Positions 22,674 to 32,728 are shown, numbered from the stretch's first letter. The stretch is DNA of 64,000 nucleotides from Nocardioides sp. (GCF_030149505.1 NZ_JASBRN010000057.1:1-64000), one strand, 5' to 3'. Numbers and translations: made by a program. Notes: generated from the letters alone by a model not told the origin.

Positions 22674-23422
22674 GTGCCCACGTGCACGTCGTCGGGTTCG
22701 GCACCGGCCCCGACCACCTGACCCGCGACGCCGTCCGCGCGCTGCTGGACACCGACTACGTGCTGGCGGTGCGCAAGCAAGAGGACGACGATCTGCTGAG
22801 AGTACGCCGCGCGATCTGCGAGGAGTTCGAGGTCGAACTGGTCGAGGTGCCCGATCCGCAGCGTGACCGGGACGACCCGACCGACTACCCGGCCGCAGTG
22901 CGCGACTGGCATGCCGCGCGGGTCGCGGCGTTCGCCGACATCCTGGCTGACAGGGGTGGCCGCGCGACCTTCCTGGTGTGGGGCGACCCCTCGCTGTACG
23001 ACTCGACCTTGCGTGTGGTCGAAGGCCTGGCGGCAGATACGCGCCTCGCCGGCCTGACCTGGGACGTGGTGCCCGGCATCAGCGCTCCCCAGCTCCTTGC
23101 TGCCCGCCACCGCGTCGTGCTGCACCCGATCGGCGCGCCTGTACACGTCACCACCGCCCGCCGCCTGCGCGACACGATCGACGAGGGCCAGCGCAACGTG
23201 CTGGTCATGCTCGGTTCCGAGGCCAGCCTTGACCTGCTCGAGAAGCTGCCCGGGTGGACCATCTGGTGGGGGGCCAACCTGGGTTCTGCCGGCGAGGAGC
23301 TGGTCGCGGGGCCGGTGCGCGACGTGCTGCCGCAGGTGCGGGCCGCTCGGGCACGGGCCCGTGAACTCGCGGGCTGGGTCATGGACGTCTACCTGCTGCG
23401 TGACCCGGTGGGGGACGTGTGA
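22670..23422 (+). CDS. cobF: precorrin-6A synthase (deacetylating)
   Basis: VHVVGFGTGPDHLTRDAVRALLDTDYVLAVRKQ..FLVWGDPSLYDSTLRVVEGL. Confidence 0.92.
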   Translation: MSAHVHVVGFGTGPDHLTRDAVRALLDTDYVLAVRKQEDDDLLRVRRAICEEFEVELVEVPDPQRDRDDPTDYPAAVRDWHAARVAAFADILADRGGRATFLVWGDPSLYDSTLRVVEGLAADTRLAGLTWDVVPGISAPQLLAARHRVVLHPIGAPVHVTTARRLRDTIDEGQRNVLVMLGSEASLDLLEKLPGWTIWWGANLGSAGEELVAGPVRDVLPQVRAARARARELAGWVMDVYLLRDPVGDV

Positions 23423-24915
23423 GCGGATTGCTCGTGGCGGGCACCACCTCGGACGCCGGCAAGTCGGTGGTGACCACCGGCCTGTGCCGGGCCTTCGCGC
23501 GTCGCGGGGTCCGGGTGGCTCCGTACAAGGCCCAGAACATGTCCAACAACTCCATGGTCTGCACGGCCGCCGACGGGGGCACCGCCGAGATCGGCCGTGC
23601 CCAGTGGGTCCAGGCTCTCGCCGCCCGCGTCACCCCTGAGCCCGCCATGAACCCGGTGCTCCTGAAGCCCGGCTCCGACCGGCGAAGTCACGTCGTGGTG
23701 ATGGGGCACCCGGCCGGCGAGGTCTCCGCGACCGACTTCGCGACCGATCGCCGGCACCTCGCACAGGCGGCGCACGCCGCGTACGACGACCTCGCCTCGC
23801 GTTTCGACGTCGTGGTGGCCGAGGGCGCCGGGAGTCCGGCGGAGATCAACCTCCGCTCCAGCGACTACGTCAACATGGGCCTGGCCCGCCACGCGGACCT
23901 GCCGGTGGTGCTGGTCGGCGACATCGACCGGGGCGGTCTCTTCGCCTCGATGTTCGGCACCCTGGCGCTGCTCGAACCCGCGGACCAGGCGTTGCTGGCC
24001 GGCTTCGTGGTCAACAAGTTCCGCGGCGAGCTGGGGCTGCTGCGCCCGGGGCTGGAGCAGCTGGAACGTCTGACCGGACGCCCGGTGCACGGCGTGCTGC
24101 CGTGGCACCCGGATCTGTGGCTCGACTCCGAGGACGCCCTCGACCTCGAGGGCCGCCGCAGCCGTACGGGTGCCCGAGTGCGGGTCGCGGTCGTACGGCT
24201 CCCCCGGATCAGCAACTTCACCGACGTCGACGCGCTCGGCCTCGAACCGGATCTCGACGTCGTCTTCGTCTCCGACCCGCGTGACCTCGCCGACGCCCAC
24301 CTCGTGGTGCTGCCGGGAACCCGCGCCACCATGGACGACCTCGCGTGGCTGCGGTCGCGCGGCCTCGACGCCGCGATCACCGCGCACGCCGCATCGGGCC
24401 GCCCGGTCCTGGGGATCTGCGGCGGGTTCCAGATGTTGGGGCGCAGCGTCCACGACCCGGCGGGCGTCGAAGGGGCCGCCGGCGCGTACGCCGAGGGGCT
24501 GGGTCTGCTGCCGGTGAGCACGACCTTCGCGCCGGAGAAGGCGCTGCGCCTGCCCGCCGGCGAGGCGCTGGGCGCCTCCACCAAAGGCTATGAGATCCAC
24601 CACGGCCGCATCACCCGCGACCCTGACGCCGAGGAGTTCCTGGGTGGCGCCCGCGTGGGTCAGGTGTCCGGCACCATGTGGCACGGCAGCCTGGAGGGTG
24701 ACGCGTTCCGGGCCGCGTTCCTGGCGGAGGTCGCCGACCTGCCGCCGTCGGGCGCGAGCTTCCCCGCTGCCCGGGAACGGCGCATGGAGCTGCTCGCCGA
24801 CCTCGTCGAGGAGCACCTCGACGTCGACGCCCTGCTGGCGCTGGCCCGGGGAGGGGCGCCTGCGTCGCTGCCCGTCCTGACCGTTCCCGCTCTCCCCCGC
24901 GAAGGTGCACGGTGA
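23419..24915 (+). CDS. cobQ: cobyric acid synthase
   Basis: [47 protein letters not shown]; GATase segment [18 protein letters not shown]. Confidence 0.95.
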   Translation: MSGLLVAGTTSDAGKSVVTTGLCRAFARRGVRVAPYKAQNMSNNSMVCTAADGGTAEIGRAQWVQALAARVTPEPAMNPVLLKPGSDRRSHVVVMGHPAGEVSATDFATDRRHLAQAAHAAYDDLASRFDVVVAEGAGSPAEINLRSSDYVNMGLARHADLPVVLVGDIDRGGLFASMFGTLALLEPADQALLAGFVVNKFRGELGLLRPGLEQLERLTGRPVHGVLPWHPDLWLDSEDALDLEGRRSRTGARVRVAVVRLPRISNFTDVDALGLEPDLDVVFVSDPRDLADAHLVVLPGTRATMDDLAWLRSRGLDAAITAHAASGRPVLGICGGFQMLGRSVHDPAGVEGAAGAYAEGLGLLPVSTTFAPEKALRLPAGEALGASTKGYEIHHGRITRDPDAEEFLGGARVGQVSGTMWHGSLEGDAFRAAFLAEVADLPPSGASFPAARERRMELLADLVEEHLDVDALLALARGGAPASLPVLTVPALPREGAR

Positions 24916-25637
24916 AGGTTCTGCTGCTCGGCGGCACCGCGGAGGCACGCGACCTCGCCCGCCTCCTCGTCGACGAGCAGGTGGACGTGACCTCATCGCT
25001 CGCCGGCCGGGTGGCGCGCCCGCGGCTGCCGGTGGGCCCGGTCCGCATCGGTGGGTTCGGCGGGGTCGCCGGGCTGTGCGCAACGCTGGCCGCGTACGAC
25101 CTCGTGGTGGACGCGACCCACCCGTTCGCGCGCGGCATGAGCGCCAACGCCGTCGAGGCCTGCACGGCCGAGCAGGTGCCCCTGTTGCGGTTCGAGCGTC
25201 CCGGCTGGGAACGGGACCCTGCCTGGAGGTACGTCCGGACGCACGACGAGGCGGCCACGCTCGCCGGGGAGCTCGGTGAGCGCCCGTTCCTGACCGTCGG
25301 CCGCCAGGAGCTGGCCCGCTTCGTGCCCGCACTGGAGCAGCTCCCCGTCCTGGCCCGGGTCGTCGACGCGCCCGAGGTGGCCCTTCCTGCCTCCTGGCGC
25401 CTGCTCACCAGCCGCGGCCCGTACACGCTCGAGGGCGACCTGGCCGTCATGCGGGAACACGGCACCGACGTCCTGGTGACGAAGGACTCCGGCGGGACGT
25501 ACACCTGGCCCAAGATGCAGGCCACCGCCCAACTGGGCATCCCCGTCGTGGTGGTGGAACGACCGGAGCCGGACCCCCGCGCGCAGGTCGTGCACGCGGT
25601 GGGCCCGGCCCTCGAGTGGGTGCTGGCGCACCGCTGA
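24912..25637 (+). CDS. cobK: precorrin-6A reductase
   Basis: [74 protein letters not shown]. Confidence 0.93.
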   Translation: MKVLLLGGTAEARDLARLLVDEQVDVTSSLAGRVARPRLPVGPVRIGGFGGVAGLCATLAAYDLVVDATHPFARGMSANAVEACTAEQVPLLRFERPGWERDPAWRYVRTHDEAATLAGELGERPFLTVGRQELARFVPALEQLPVLARVVDAPEVALPASWRLLTSRGPYTLEGDLAVMREHGTDVLVTKDSGGTYTWPKMQATAQLGIPVVVVERPEPDPRAQVVHAVGPALEWVLAHR

Positions 25638-25638
25638 G

Positions 25639-26424
25639 TCAGGCGACCGCCCTCGGGGTGGTCTCGACCCGTCCGAGCAGCCACGTGAGGGCCATGCCGA
25701 GCGTGGCCCACAGGGCCGCGAGCGTCAGGATCGAGGAGATCCGGAACTCCCACAGCACGTCAGCCGGGAAGTCGCCCAGCTCGTTGACCGCCGGCATGGC
25801 GAGTGCAGCGACGGCGACCACGACGACGTAGCCCACACCGGCCACGACGACGCCCGTCCACGCGCTCCGTTCGGCAGCGAGCCGGCGTCCGAGGACCACG
25901 GCGGCGACCATCGCGACGATCGAGATCAGCGCGAAGGCGAAGTAGTACGCGGTGCGCTCCTCGATGGTGTCACCGCTGCCCACGGCCGGCGGAGCGGCCG
26001 GGTACTTCAGGAAGGGCACCAGCGCGTACGCGACGAACCCGAGGGCGGTCACGAGCGCGGTGGAGGCGACCACCGACAGTCGTCCCAGGCGCCCGGCGAC
26101 GGCGGCGGCGACGAGGGCGATGATGCCGCCCAGGGCGACGCCGATGGCGATGGTCGCGGTGGCCAGGCCCCAGGTCTTCTGGTTGGTGCGGGTGATGCCG
26201 CCCTCCTCGTCGCTGTGAGAGTGAGTGTGGCCCTCCTCGGCGTGGGTGTGGGTGTGCGCCTCGTCCGCGGCGGGCTCGGCGGGAGCCTCCGCGGCTGAGG
26301 CCTCCTCGATGCCGATGGCGGTGTCGATCGGCGGCTCGCCGACCGTGAAGGCCACGACGAAGGCCACGATGCCGGCGATGAGGCCCGCGAGCAGGCCGCG
26401 GACCAGGAATGTACGTGCGTTCAC
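25639..26424 (-). CDS. cbtA: CbtA family cobalt transporter subunit
   Basis: Multi-TM protein with His-rich loop AHTHTHAEEGHTHSHSDEEGG; adjacent to CbtB and a B12 riboswitch. Confidence 0.9.
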   Translation of the reverse strand: MNARTFLVRGLLAGLIAGIVAFVVAFTVGEPPIDTAIGIEEASAAEAPAEPAADEAHTHTHAEEGHTHSHSDEEGGITRTNQKTWGLATATIAIGVALGGIIALVAAAVAGRLGRLSVVASTALVTALGFVAYALVPFLKYPAAPPAVGSGDTIEERTAYYFAFALISIVAMVAAVVLGRRLAAERSAWTGVVVAGVGYVVVVAVAALAMPAVNELGDFPADVLWEFRISSILTLAALWATLGMALTWLLGRVETTPRAVA

Positions 26425-26569
26425 TTGTGGTTCCAGTTTCTGTGGTCGTCAACGGGCCGTGCACACAGCACCGCAGGCCGAGGTCGCCGCGTCGCGAACG
26501 GCGCGGGGTCGGCTCGGGGCCGTCCCTCAGGGACGGCGCGGGTTCAGCAGCCCGGTTCCTGCGACAGAG

Positions 26570-26803
26570 TCAGTGGCAGGGGTAGCCGAGCAGGTGACGA
26601 CCGTCGTGGACCCACTCGTGGATCGCGCTGCCGGCGAAGAGAGAGACGGCGCCCTGGTCGGTGCTGACGAAGAAGACGACCAGGACCGCGAGCAGTCCGG
26701 CGAACAGGGCCCAGGGGGCGAGCTCGCGCAGGTCGACCGTCGGGATCTCGACGGCGGGAATGGCCGTGGCGCCGGAAAGCGGTGCGGCAACAGAGTGCGA
26801 CAT
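26570..26803 (-). CDS. cbtB: CbtB family cobalt transporter subunit
   Basis: Small single-TM protein ending FAGSAIHEWVHDGRHLLGYPCH; SD GAGGAAAC. Confidence 0.9.
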   Translation of the reverse strand: MSHSVAAPLSGATAIPAVEIPTVDLRELAPWALFAGLLAVLVVFFVSTDQGAVSLFAGSAIHEWVHDGRHLLGYPCH

Positions 26804-26834
26804 GTTTCCTCCTCAGGGTTCTGCGCCCTGGTGA

Positions 26835-26945
26835 TGTGGGAATGGACGAACGCCTGGGTCTGACTTCACCGACTGACGTCGGTGTCACAGCAGCGCGACT
26901 GTGCCGGATTCACACCGGCTTCCATGGCGTTCGCTCGCGACAGCG
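26835..26945 (-). promoter_or_regulatory. cobalamin riboswitch (upstream of cbtB-cbtA)
   Basis: Minus strand ATGGAAGCCGGTGTGAATCCGGCACAGTCGCGCTGCTGTGAC..GTGAAGTCAGACCCA. Confidence 0.88.
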
Positions 26946-26999
26946 TACGACGTGGAGCGCCCCGGTCCAGCGCCGCCCCACGGACTGGTACGTTGCGTG

Positions 27000-27170
27000 T
27001 CGCCGTGGTGCACGGGAAGCCGGTGGAAGACCGGCGCGGCCCTCGCCACTGTGAGCGCGGAGCTGCGCGACCTCGTCGGTGCTGAGGCACCGAGGCCACT
27101 GGACCGGCAGGTCCGGGAAGGCCCGTCGGGCAGTGTGGATGCGCGAGCCAGGAGACCGGCCACGGCGTGT
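27000..27170 (+). promoter_or_regulatory. cobalamin riboswitch (upstream of [2Fe-2S] protein)
   Basis: GGGAAGCCGGTGGAAGACCGGCGCGGCCCTCGCCACTGTGAGCGCG ... GCGAGCCAGGAGACCGGC. Confidence 0.88.
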
Positions 27171-27203
27171 TCACATCCACGAGGTGCCTGGAGAACAAGC
27201 CCG

Positions 27204-27893
27204 ATGACCACCCACGTCCTGGTGGGCACGTCGCCCGCCGACGCCACCCGCCACGCCGAGCTCGTGACGACCGCCGGGCAGCTGGGAGCCGACCTGGCCT
27301 TCCTGCAGCTGGCCTCCCCCTCCCTCGGGGAGGTCCTGGACCGGCTCGCCGCCCGGCGCGAGACCTCGGTGACCCTCGTCGGGGTCTCGAGCGGGCTGGG
27401 TGGGCCGGGCGTCTCCTGGCTGCGCCGGATCGCGGCTGACTGGTGGCGCTCGTACGGCGACGGCGCGCCTGAGGTCCGTACGGCCCCCGCGTTCATGGAC
27501 GACGTCCGGGAGTGGAAGGCGCTGGTCGACCTGGCCCGACCCGTCACCCTCGGCGGAGCCGGGCTGACGTCAGCGGCGTGGGAGGACGTCCCCGAGCACC
27601 GTCACCAGGTGCTGGTCTGTCGTGGTCCCAGGTGCACCGTCCGGGGCGCGGAGGACAGCTGGAAGGCGTTGGTGCTGGGTCTGATGCGGGCAGGTCAGGG
27701 GGACGACGACGTCCTCGTCACGCAGACCGGGTGCCAGTTCCCCTGCAACCACGCACCGGTCGTCGCCGTGCAGCCCGACGACGTCTGGTACGGCCGCGTG
27801 GACGAGGCTGCGGCCGACGAGATCGTGGCCACGCACCTCGTAGGCGGCACCCCCGTGGAACGTCTGCGGTTGCCGCGACGTCGTCGGGCCTGA
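27204..27893 (+). CDS. CbiX-like N-terminal region plus thioredoxin-like [2Fe-2S] ferredoxin domain, function unknown
   Basis: C-terminal QVLVCRGPRCTVRGAEDSWKAL..VTQTGCQFPCNHAPVVAVQPDDVWYGRV (CX4C...CX3C); N-terminus resembles a degenerate chelatase fold. Confidence 0.75.
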   Translation: MTTHVLVGTSPADATRHAELVTTAGQLGADLAFLQLASPSLGEVLDRLAARRETSVTLVGVSSGLGGPGVSWLRRIAADWWRSYGDGAPEVRTAPAFMDDVREWKALVDLARPVTLGGAGLTSAAWEDVPEHRHQVLVCRGPRCTVRGAEDSWKALVLGLMRAGQGDDDVLVTQTGCQFPCNHAPVVAVQPDDVWYGRVDEAAADEIVATHLVGGTPVERLRLPRRRRA

Positions 27894-27910
27894 GCCCGCC
27901 TCGCGTTCCC

Positions 27911-28882
27911 CTACCGGACGGGGTTCGGTCGCACGGCGCGCAGGAGCCCACCCGCGGCGGCGGCCAGCGCTGAGGCAGCCAGTGCGGCGACGGTTCCGAC
28001 GTGGGTGGCGAGCCCGGTGGCTCGTACGACGACGTCCGGGGCGGGCGGGGGCCCGTCCCCCATGGTGGGTCGGTGCTCGACGCGGTCGCCGTACCGGTTG
28101 GTCCCTCCCAGGGTGATGCCGAGGGCGCCGGCGAAGGCGGACTCTACGACGCCGCCGTTGGGGCTCGGGTGTCCTGCGGCGTCGCGCCGCCACACAGCCA
28201 GGGCGGCGGTTGCCTGTCGAGGCCGCGCGACCAGCACGGCCAGGCCTGCCAGTCGCGACCCGGGCAGGTTGACCAGGTCGTCGAGGCGGGCCGACGCCCA
28301 CCCGAAGTTCTCGTACCGGGGGTTGCGGTAACCGACCATCGCGTCCAGGGTGTTGGCCGCCCGGTGGGCCAGGAGGCCCGGGATGCCTGCGATGGCACCC
28401 CAGACGAGCGGTGCGGTGACGGCGTCGGAGGTGTTCTCGGCGACCGACTCGACCACGGCCCGGGTGATCTCGCCCGACAAGAGCGTGGTCGTGTCGCGCC
28501 CCACCAGGTAGGTGAGGCGGTGCCGTGCCCCGGCGAGGTCGTCGGCGGCGAGGAACTCGTGTACGGCCAGGGCTTCGCGCTCCAGGCTGCGACCGCCCAG
28601 GACCGTCCAGGTCGCGGCGGCGGTGACCGCGGTGTGCGCCAGGGGACGCTCGCGGGTGGCGCGTTCGAGGGGGGCCCCGAGGGCAGCGCTGGCACCGACG
28701 AGCACCGACGTGTACAGCACGCCGCGGGCCCGCGAGTCGGCGTACAGGCTTCGTTCGAGGCGGGTGGCGAGGGTGCCGAAGCTGGCGACGGGGTGGCCGC
28801 GGCGTGGGTCGCCCAGGAGCCGGTCGGCGGCGAAGCCGAGCAGGAGTCCTGCGGCTCTCGTCGCCCCGCGCGGAGAGTTCAT
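27911..28882 (-). CDS. cobD: adenosylcobinamide-phosphate synthase CobD/CbiB
   Basis: LGFAADRLLGDPRRGHPVASFGTLATRLE, AVVESVAENTSDAVTAPLVWGAIAGIPGLLAHRAANTLDAMVGYRNPRYENFGWASARLDDLVN. Confidence 0.94.
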   Translation of the reverse strand: MNSPRGATRAAGLLLGFAADRLLGDPRRGHPVASFGTLATRLERSLYADSRARGVLYTSVLVGASAALGAPLERATRERPLAHTAVTAAATWTVLGGRSLEREALAVHEFLAADDLAGARHRLTYLVGRDTTTLLSGEITRAVVESVAENTSDAVTAPLVWGAIAGIPGLLAHRAANTLDAMVGYRNPRYENFGWASARLDDLVNLPGSRLAGLAVLVARPRQATAALAVWRRDAAGHPSPNGGVVESAFAGALGITLGGTNRYGDRVEHRPTMGDGPPPAPDVVVRATGLATHVGTVAALAASALAAAAGGLLRAVRPNPVR

Positions 28883-31347
28883 GCGCCGATCGCGGCCGGG
28901 GTGCCAGCCCGTACGTCGTCGAGGGCGCGGAGCAGGTCGGTGACTGTCTTGGGCGGTCGCACCGCGATCCTGACCCAGGTGGCGTCGAGCCCCGGGAACG
29001 TGTCGGCGCGGCGCACCGCGACACCGTGGTCGCGCAGCGCCTCACGGGTGCCACGGCCCAGACGCGCCAGCACGAAGGAGGTCTGGGAGCCCAGCACCTC
29101 GTACCCGCGTCCGGTGAGGGCCGCGACGAGGTGGGCACGCCACTGCGCAATGCGTTCGGCGCGCCTGGCCGCCTCCATGGACGCCTCGCCGGAGCAGCAA
29201 GCCACCGCGGCCGTGATCGCCGGCGCGGAGACCGACCAGGGCACCTGCCGGGCGGCGAGGGCGGCGACGGCGCGTTCGTTGCCGAGCACGTAGCCCGCCC
29301 GGATACCCGGGATCGACCAGTGCTTCGTGAGGCTGCGTACGACCAGGAGCCCTCGGCGCCGGTCGGTGGCGAGCGAGTTTCCAGTGTCGGTCACGGCGTC
29401 CATGAACGCCTCGTCGACGACGACGACCCGCTTGGGACGGCGCAGCTTGAGGATCTCCTCGGCCGGGTGGAGCACGCCGGTGGGGTTGGTGGGGTTGCCC
29501 ACGACCACCAGGTCGGCGTCCTCGGGCACGGCCGACGCGTCGAGGCGGTAGCCGTCCTCGGGCCGGCAGCTGACGACGGTGACCTGGTGGCCTGCGCGTT
29601 CGAGCGCCGCGTGGGGTTCGGTGAACTGGGGGTGCACCACGACGGGGCGCCGCCACGGCTTCCACCGGGCGATCAGCTCGAACGCCTCGGCGGCCCCCGA
29701 GGTCACGAGCACCTCGTCGGCACGTCGGTGGTGGAGCTCGGCGATCGCGTCGCGGGCCGGTGTCACGTCCGGGTACGTGGTCGACTGCTCGATGCCGTCA
29801 CGCAGCGCAGCCTCCAGCCACGAGGGCCTGGGCTCGGGGTGGACGTTGACGGCGAAGTCGATCAGGCCACGTCCGGTCTCGACGTCGCCGTGGTGGAGCA
29901 GCGGCTCCGCGACGGGCTCGTCCGGCCGCGGGCAGGGAACGACGGAGGGGCGGGGCGTGGGTGCGGTGACCGGGGTGGCGCAGGACGCCGCGTGCGCGAG
30001 ACGTTCGGCCATCACCGGGTGCCCGGCCCAGTGGGTGTGGAGGTAGGAGGCGTGGAGCGTGGGGGTGGCGACACCGATCAGCTCCCCGTCGACCTGCCAC
30101 GCGGGGGCCCAGCCGCGGGCGGGGGCCGTCAGGGTCGTGCGGTGGAACTCGTGCCCGCGGACGCGTTCACCGGCGCGGGTGAGCAGGTTGTCCCCGGCGG
30201 CGACGGCTTCGGGGTACCGCAGCGTCAGCCGCTGCGACATCGCGGCACCGGTCCTGATGACGCCGGCCATGGAAGAGCCGTCGAGGTCGTCGAGGAGATA
30301 GAGCAGTCCCGCACACTCCGCCACCGTCGGAAGCCCCGCGCGTACGGCCTCACGCACCTGTTCGAGCAACGCGCGGTTCCGGGCGAGTTGCTGCACGTGC
30401 ATCTCGGGGAAGCCACCTCCGAGCAGCAACGCGCTGGTCCCTTCGGGGAGCGAGCGGTCCCGCAGGGGGTCGAACGGCACGACCGTGCAACCCGCGGCCC
30501 GCAGCAGTTCCTCGGTCTCCTGGTAGGCGAACGTGAAGGCGCGTCCCCCGGCGACGGCGACCACCGGCGACCTTCCCTCCACGGGACGCACCTCACGGCG
30601 AGGGTCCCACGCGTTGTCGGTGAGGTCGGATGCCTGACGTGCCACCTCGAGCACGGCGTCGAGGTCGACGTGCCGGGCGACCTGTTCGCCGAGGCGGGAG
30701 ACGACCTCGGCGGACTCGTGCCGCTCCCCCGCCGGCACCAGGCCGAGGTGTCGCGACGGTGAGGAGATCGTTTCGTCCCGAGGAACCACACCCAGCACCG
30801 GAAGGCGCAGGCTTCGTTGCACCTCGGCGACGTTGCGTGCGGAACCGGCTCGGTTGAGGATCACGCCGACCACGTCGACCTCGGGGTCGTAGGCCGCCAT
30901 GCCCGCGACGACGGCCCCCACGGAGCGCGACATCCGGGCGATGTCCACGACCAGCACGACGGGGGTGCGCGTCAGCTTCGCGACGTGCGCCGTCGAGGCG
31001 AAGCCGTCGGTGCCGATGCGCCCGTCATGCAGGCCCATCACGCCCTCGATCACTGCGACGTCGGCGCCACGTGCGCCGTGCAGCAGCAACGGGGCGATGC
31101 GCTCCTCTCCCACCAGGTGCGGGTCGAGGTTGCGTCCTGGACGTCCGGCCGCCAAAGCGTGGTAGCCGGGGTCGATGTAGTCAGGGCCGACCTTGTGACC
31201 CGAGACCTCGAGTCCACGGGCCCGCAGGGCGGCCATCAACCCGGTGGAGATGGTGGTCTTTCCCTGACCGGTCGACGGGGCTGCCAGGACGACGCGCGGC
31301 AGCAGAGTGGGCGTGATCGACGACTCGGGGTCGGGCACCGTCACCAT
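28879..31347 (-). CDS. cobB-cobC: fused cobyrinate a,c-diamide synthase (CobB) / PLP-dependent L-threonine-phosphate decarboxylase-like (CobC)
   Basis: N-half VVLAAPSTGQGKTTISTGLMAALRARGLEVSGHKVGPDYIDPGYH, GHEFHRTTL; C-half VVGNPTNPTGVLHP, VVRSLTKHWSIPGIRAGYVLG; one 822-aa ORF. Confidence 0.9.
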   Translation of the reverse strand: MVTVPDPESSITPTLLPRVVLAAPSTGQGKTTISTGLMAALRARGLEVSGHKVGPDYIDPGYHALAAGRPGRNLDPHLVGEERIAPLLLHGARGADVAVIEGVMGLHDGRIGTDGFASTAHVAKLTRTPVVLVVDIARMSRSVGAVVAGMAAYDPEVDVVGVILNRAGSARNVAEVQRSLRLPVLGVVPRDETISSPSRHLGLVPAGERHESAEVVSRLGEQVARHVDLDAVLEVARQASDLTDNAWDPRREVRPVEGRSPVVAVAGGRAFTFAYQETEELLRAAGCTVVPFDPLRDRSLPEGTSALLLGGGFPEMHVQQLARNRALLEQVREAVRAGLPTVAECAGLLYLLDDLDGSSMAGVIRTGAAMSQRLTLRYPEAVAAGDNLLTRAGERVRGHEFHRTTLTAPARGWAPAWQVDGELIGVATPTLHASYLHTHWAGHPVMAERLAHAASCATPVTAPTPRPSVVPCPRPDEPVAEPLLHHGDVETGRGLIDFAVNVHPEPRPSWLEAALRDGIEQSTTYPDVTPARDAIAELHHRRADEVLVTSGAAEAFELIARWKPWRRPVVVHPQFTEPHAALERAGHQVTVVSCRPEDGYRLDASAVPEDADLVVVGNPTNPTGVLHPAEEILKLRRPKRVVVVDEAFMDAVTDTGNSLATDRRRGLLVVRSLTKHWSIPGIRAGYVLGNERAVAALAARQVPWSVSAPAITAAVACCSGEASMEAARRAERIAQWRAHLVAALTGRGYEVLGSQTSFVLARLGRGTREALRDHGVAVRRADTFPGLDATWVRIAVRPPKTVTDLLRALDDVRAGTPAAIGA

Positions 31348-31955
31348 TCGATTCCCCGTTGGCCCTTCTGGCCGGCGTCCATCGGGTGCTTGATCTTGCC
31401 CATCTCCGTGACCAGGTCGGCGACCTCGATCAGCGCGGGGGCTGCCCGACGGCCGGTGACGACGACGTGCTGGCGTCCGGGCCGATCCCGCAGGGTGGTG
31501 ACAACGTCGTCGAGGTCGACCCAGCCCCAGGCGATGGGGTACGTGAACTCGTCAAGCACGTAGAGGTCGTGGGTCTCGGCGGCCAGACGCCGCTTGATCT
31601 CCTGCCAGCCCTCAGCGGCGGTGCGGGCGTGGTCCTCGACGTCGCCCTGCTTCTTGGTCCACGACCACCCGGCCCCCATCTTGTGCCACTCGACCGGGCC
31701 ACCCTCACCGGTCTCGTCGTGGAGGCGACCCAGCCGTTCGAGGACGGTCTGCTCGCCGATGCGCCACTTGGCGGACTTCACGAACTGGAAGACTCCGACG
31801 TTCCAGCCCTGGTTCCAGCCCCTGATGGAGAGGCCGAAGGCAGCGGTGGACTTCCCCTTGCCGTCTCCGGTGTGCACCATCAGCAGGGGGCGGTTGCGCC
31901 GCTGGCGAGTGGTGAGACCGTCGTCGGGGACGGTGAGCGGCTGGCCTTGGGGCAT
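31341..31955 (-). CDS. cobO: cob(I)yrinic acid a,c-diamide adenosyltransferase
   Basis: LLMVHTGDGKGKSTAAFGLSIRGWNQGWNVGVFQFVKSAKWRIGE..VVTGRRAAPALIEVADLVTEM. Confidence 0.95.
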   Translation of the reverse strand: MPQGQPLTVPDDGLTTRQRRNRPLLMVHTGDGKGKSTAAFGLSIRGWNQGWNVGVFQFVKSAKWRIGEQTVLERLGRLHDETGEGGPVEWHKMGAGWSWTKKQGDVEDHARTAAEGWQEIKRRLAAETHDLYVLDEFTYPIAWGWVDLDDVVTTLRDRPGRQHVVVTGRRAAPALIEVADLVTEMGKIKHPMDAGQKGQRGIEW

Positions 31956-32728
31956 CAGATGACCTCTTCGAATGCGGGGGCGTCGGTGACGGCGGCGAAC
32001 GACGCCACCTCGCCGATGACGGTGATGGCGGGCGGTTCGACGTGGGCGGCGCGGTCGGCGATCTCCGCGACCGCGGCCAGCACGACCTGCTGGTCCGGGT
32101 ACCCCCCACGGGCGACGATGGCAGCCGGCGTGGCCGGGTCCAGGCCGTTGTCCACGAGGGCCGCGGTGATCGCGGGCAGGGTGGCGACGCCCATGAGAAC
32201 CACCAGGGTCGTGCCGGAGCGGGCAAGAGCGGCGTAGTCGATCGTCGAGGCGGGGTGACCGGGAGGCACATGTCCGGAGACGACGCTGAAGCCCTGGACG
32301 AGTCCCCGGTGGGTGACGGGGATGCCGCCCAGCGCCGGGACGGCGACGGACGAGGTGACCCCGGGAATCACCCGTACCGGAACTCCGGCCTCAGCGCAGG
32401 CCTGGAGCTCCTCCATCCCGCGGCCGAACACGAACCCGTCGCCGCCCTTGAGTCGGACGACGCGGCGCCCGACGCGAGCGTGCTCCACCAGGAGCTCGTT
32501 GATGCGTTCCTGTGGAGTGAAGGCTCCGCGCGGCAGCTTGGCGACGTCGATGATCTGGGCCTGCGGGGACGCCCAGGCCCCCGCTTCTGCGGGGGCGAGG
32601 TGGTCGACCAGCAGGACGTCTGCCTGCTCGACGGCGGCGCGTCCGGCAACCGTCATCAGGCCGACGTCGCCGGGGCCGCCGCCGACCAGCGCGACTGTGC
32701 CCGGCAACAGAGGGGCCAGCGAACTCAT
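31955..32728 (-). CDS. cobA: uroporphyrinogen-III C-methyltransferase
   Basis: TVALVGGGPGDVGLMTVAGRAAVEQADVLLVDHLA..VRLKGGDGFVFGRGMEELQACAEAGVPVRVIPGVTSS. Confidence 0.93.
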   Translation of the reverse strand: MSSLAPLLPGTVALVGGGPGDVGLMTVAGRAAVEQADVLLVDHLAPAEAGAWASPQAQIIDVAKLPRGAFTPQERINELLVEHARVGRRVVRLKGGDGFVFGRGMEELQACAEAGVPVRVIPGVTSSVAVPALGGIPVTHRGLVQGFSVVSGHVPPGHPASTIDYAALARSGTTLVVLMGVATLPAITAALVDNGLDPATPAAIVARGGYPDQQVVLAAVAEIADRAAHVEPPAITVIGEVASFAAVTDAPAFEEVI

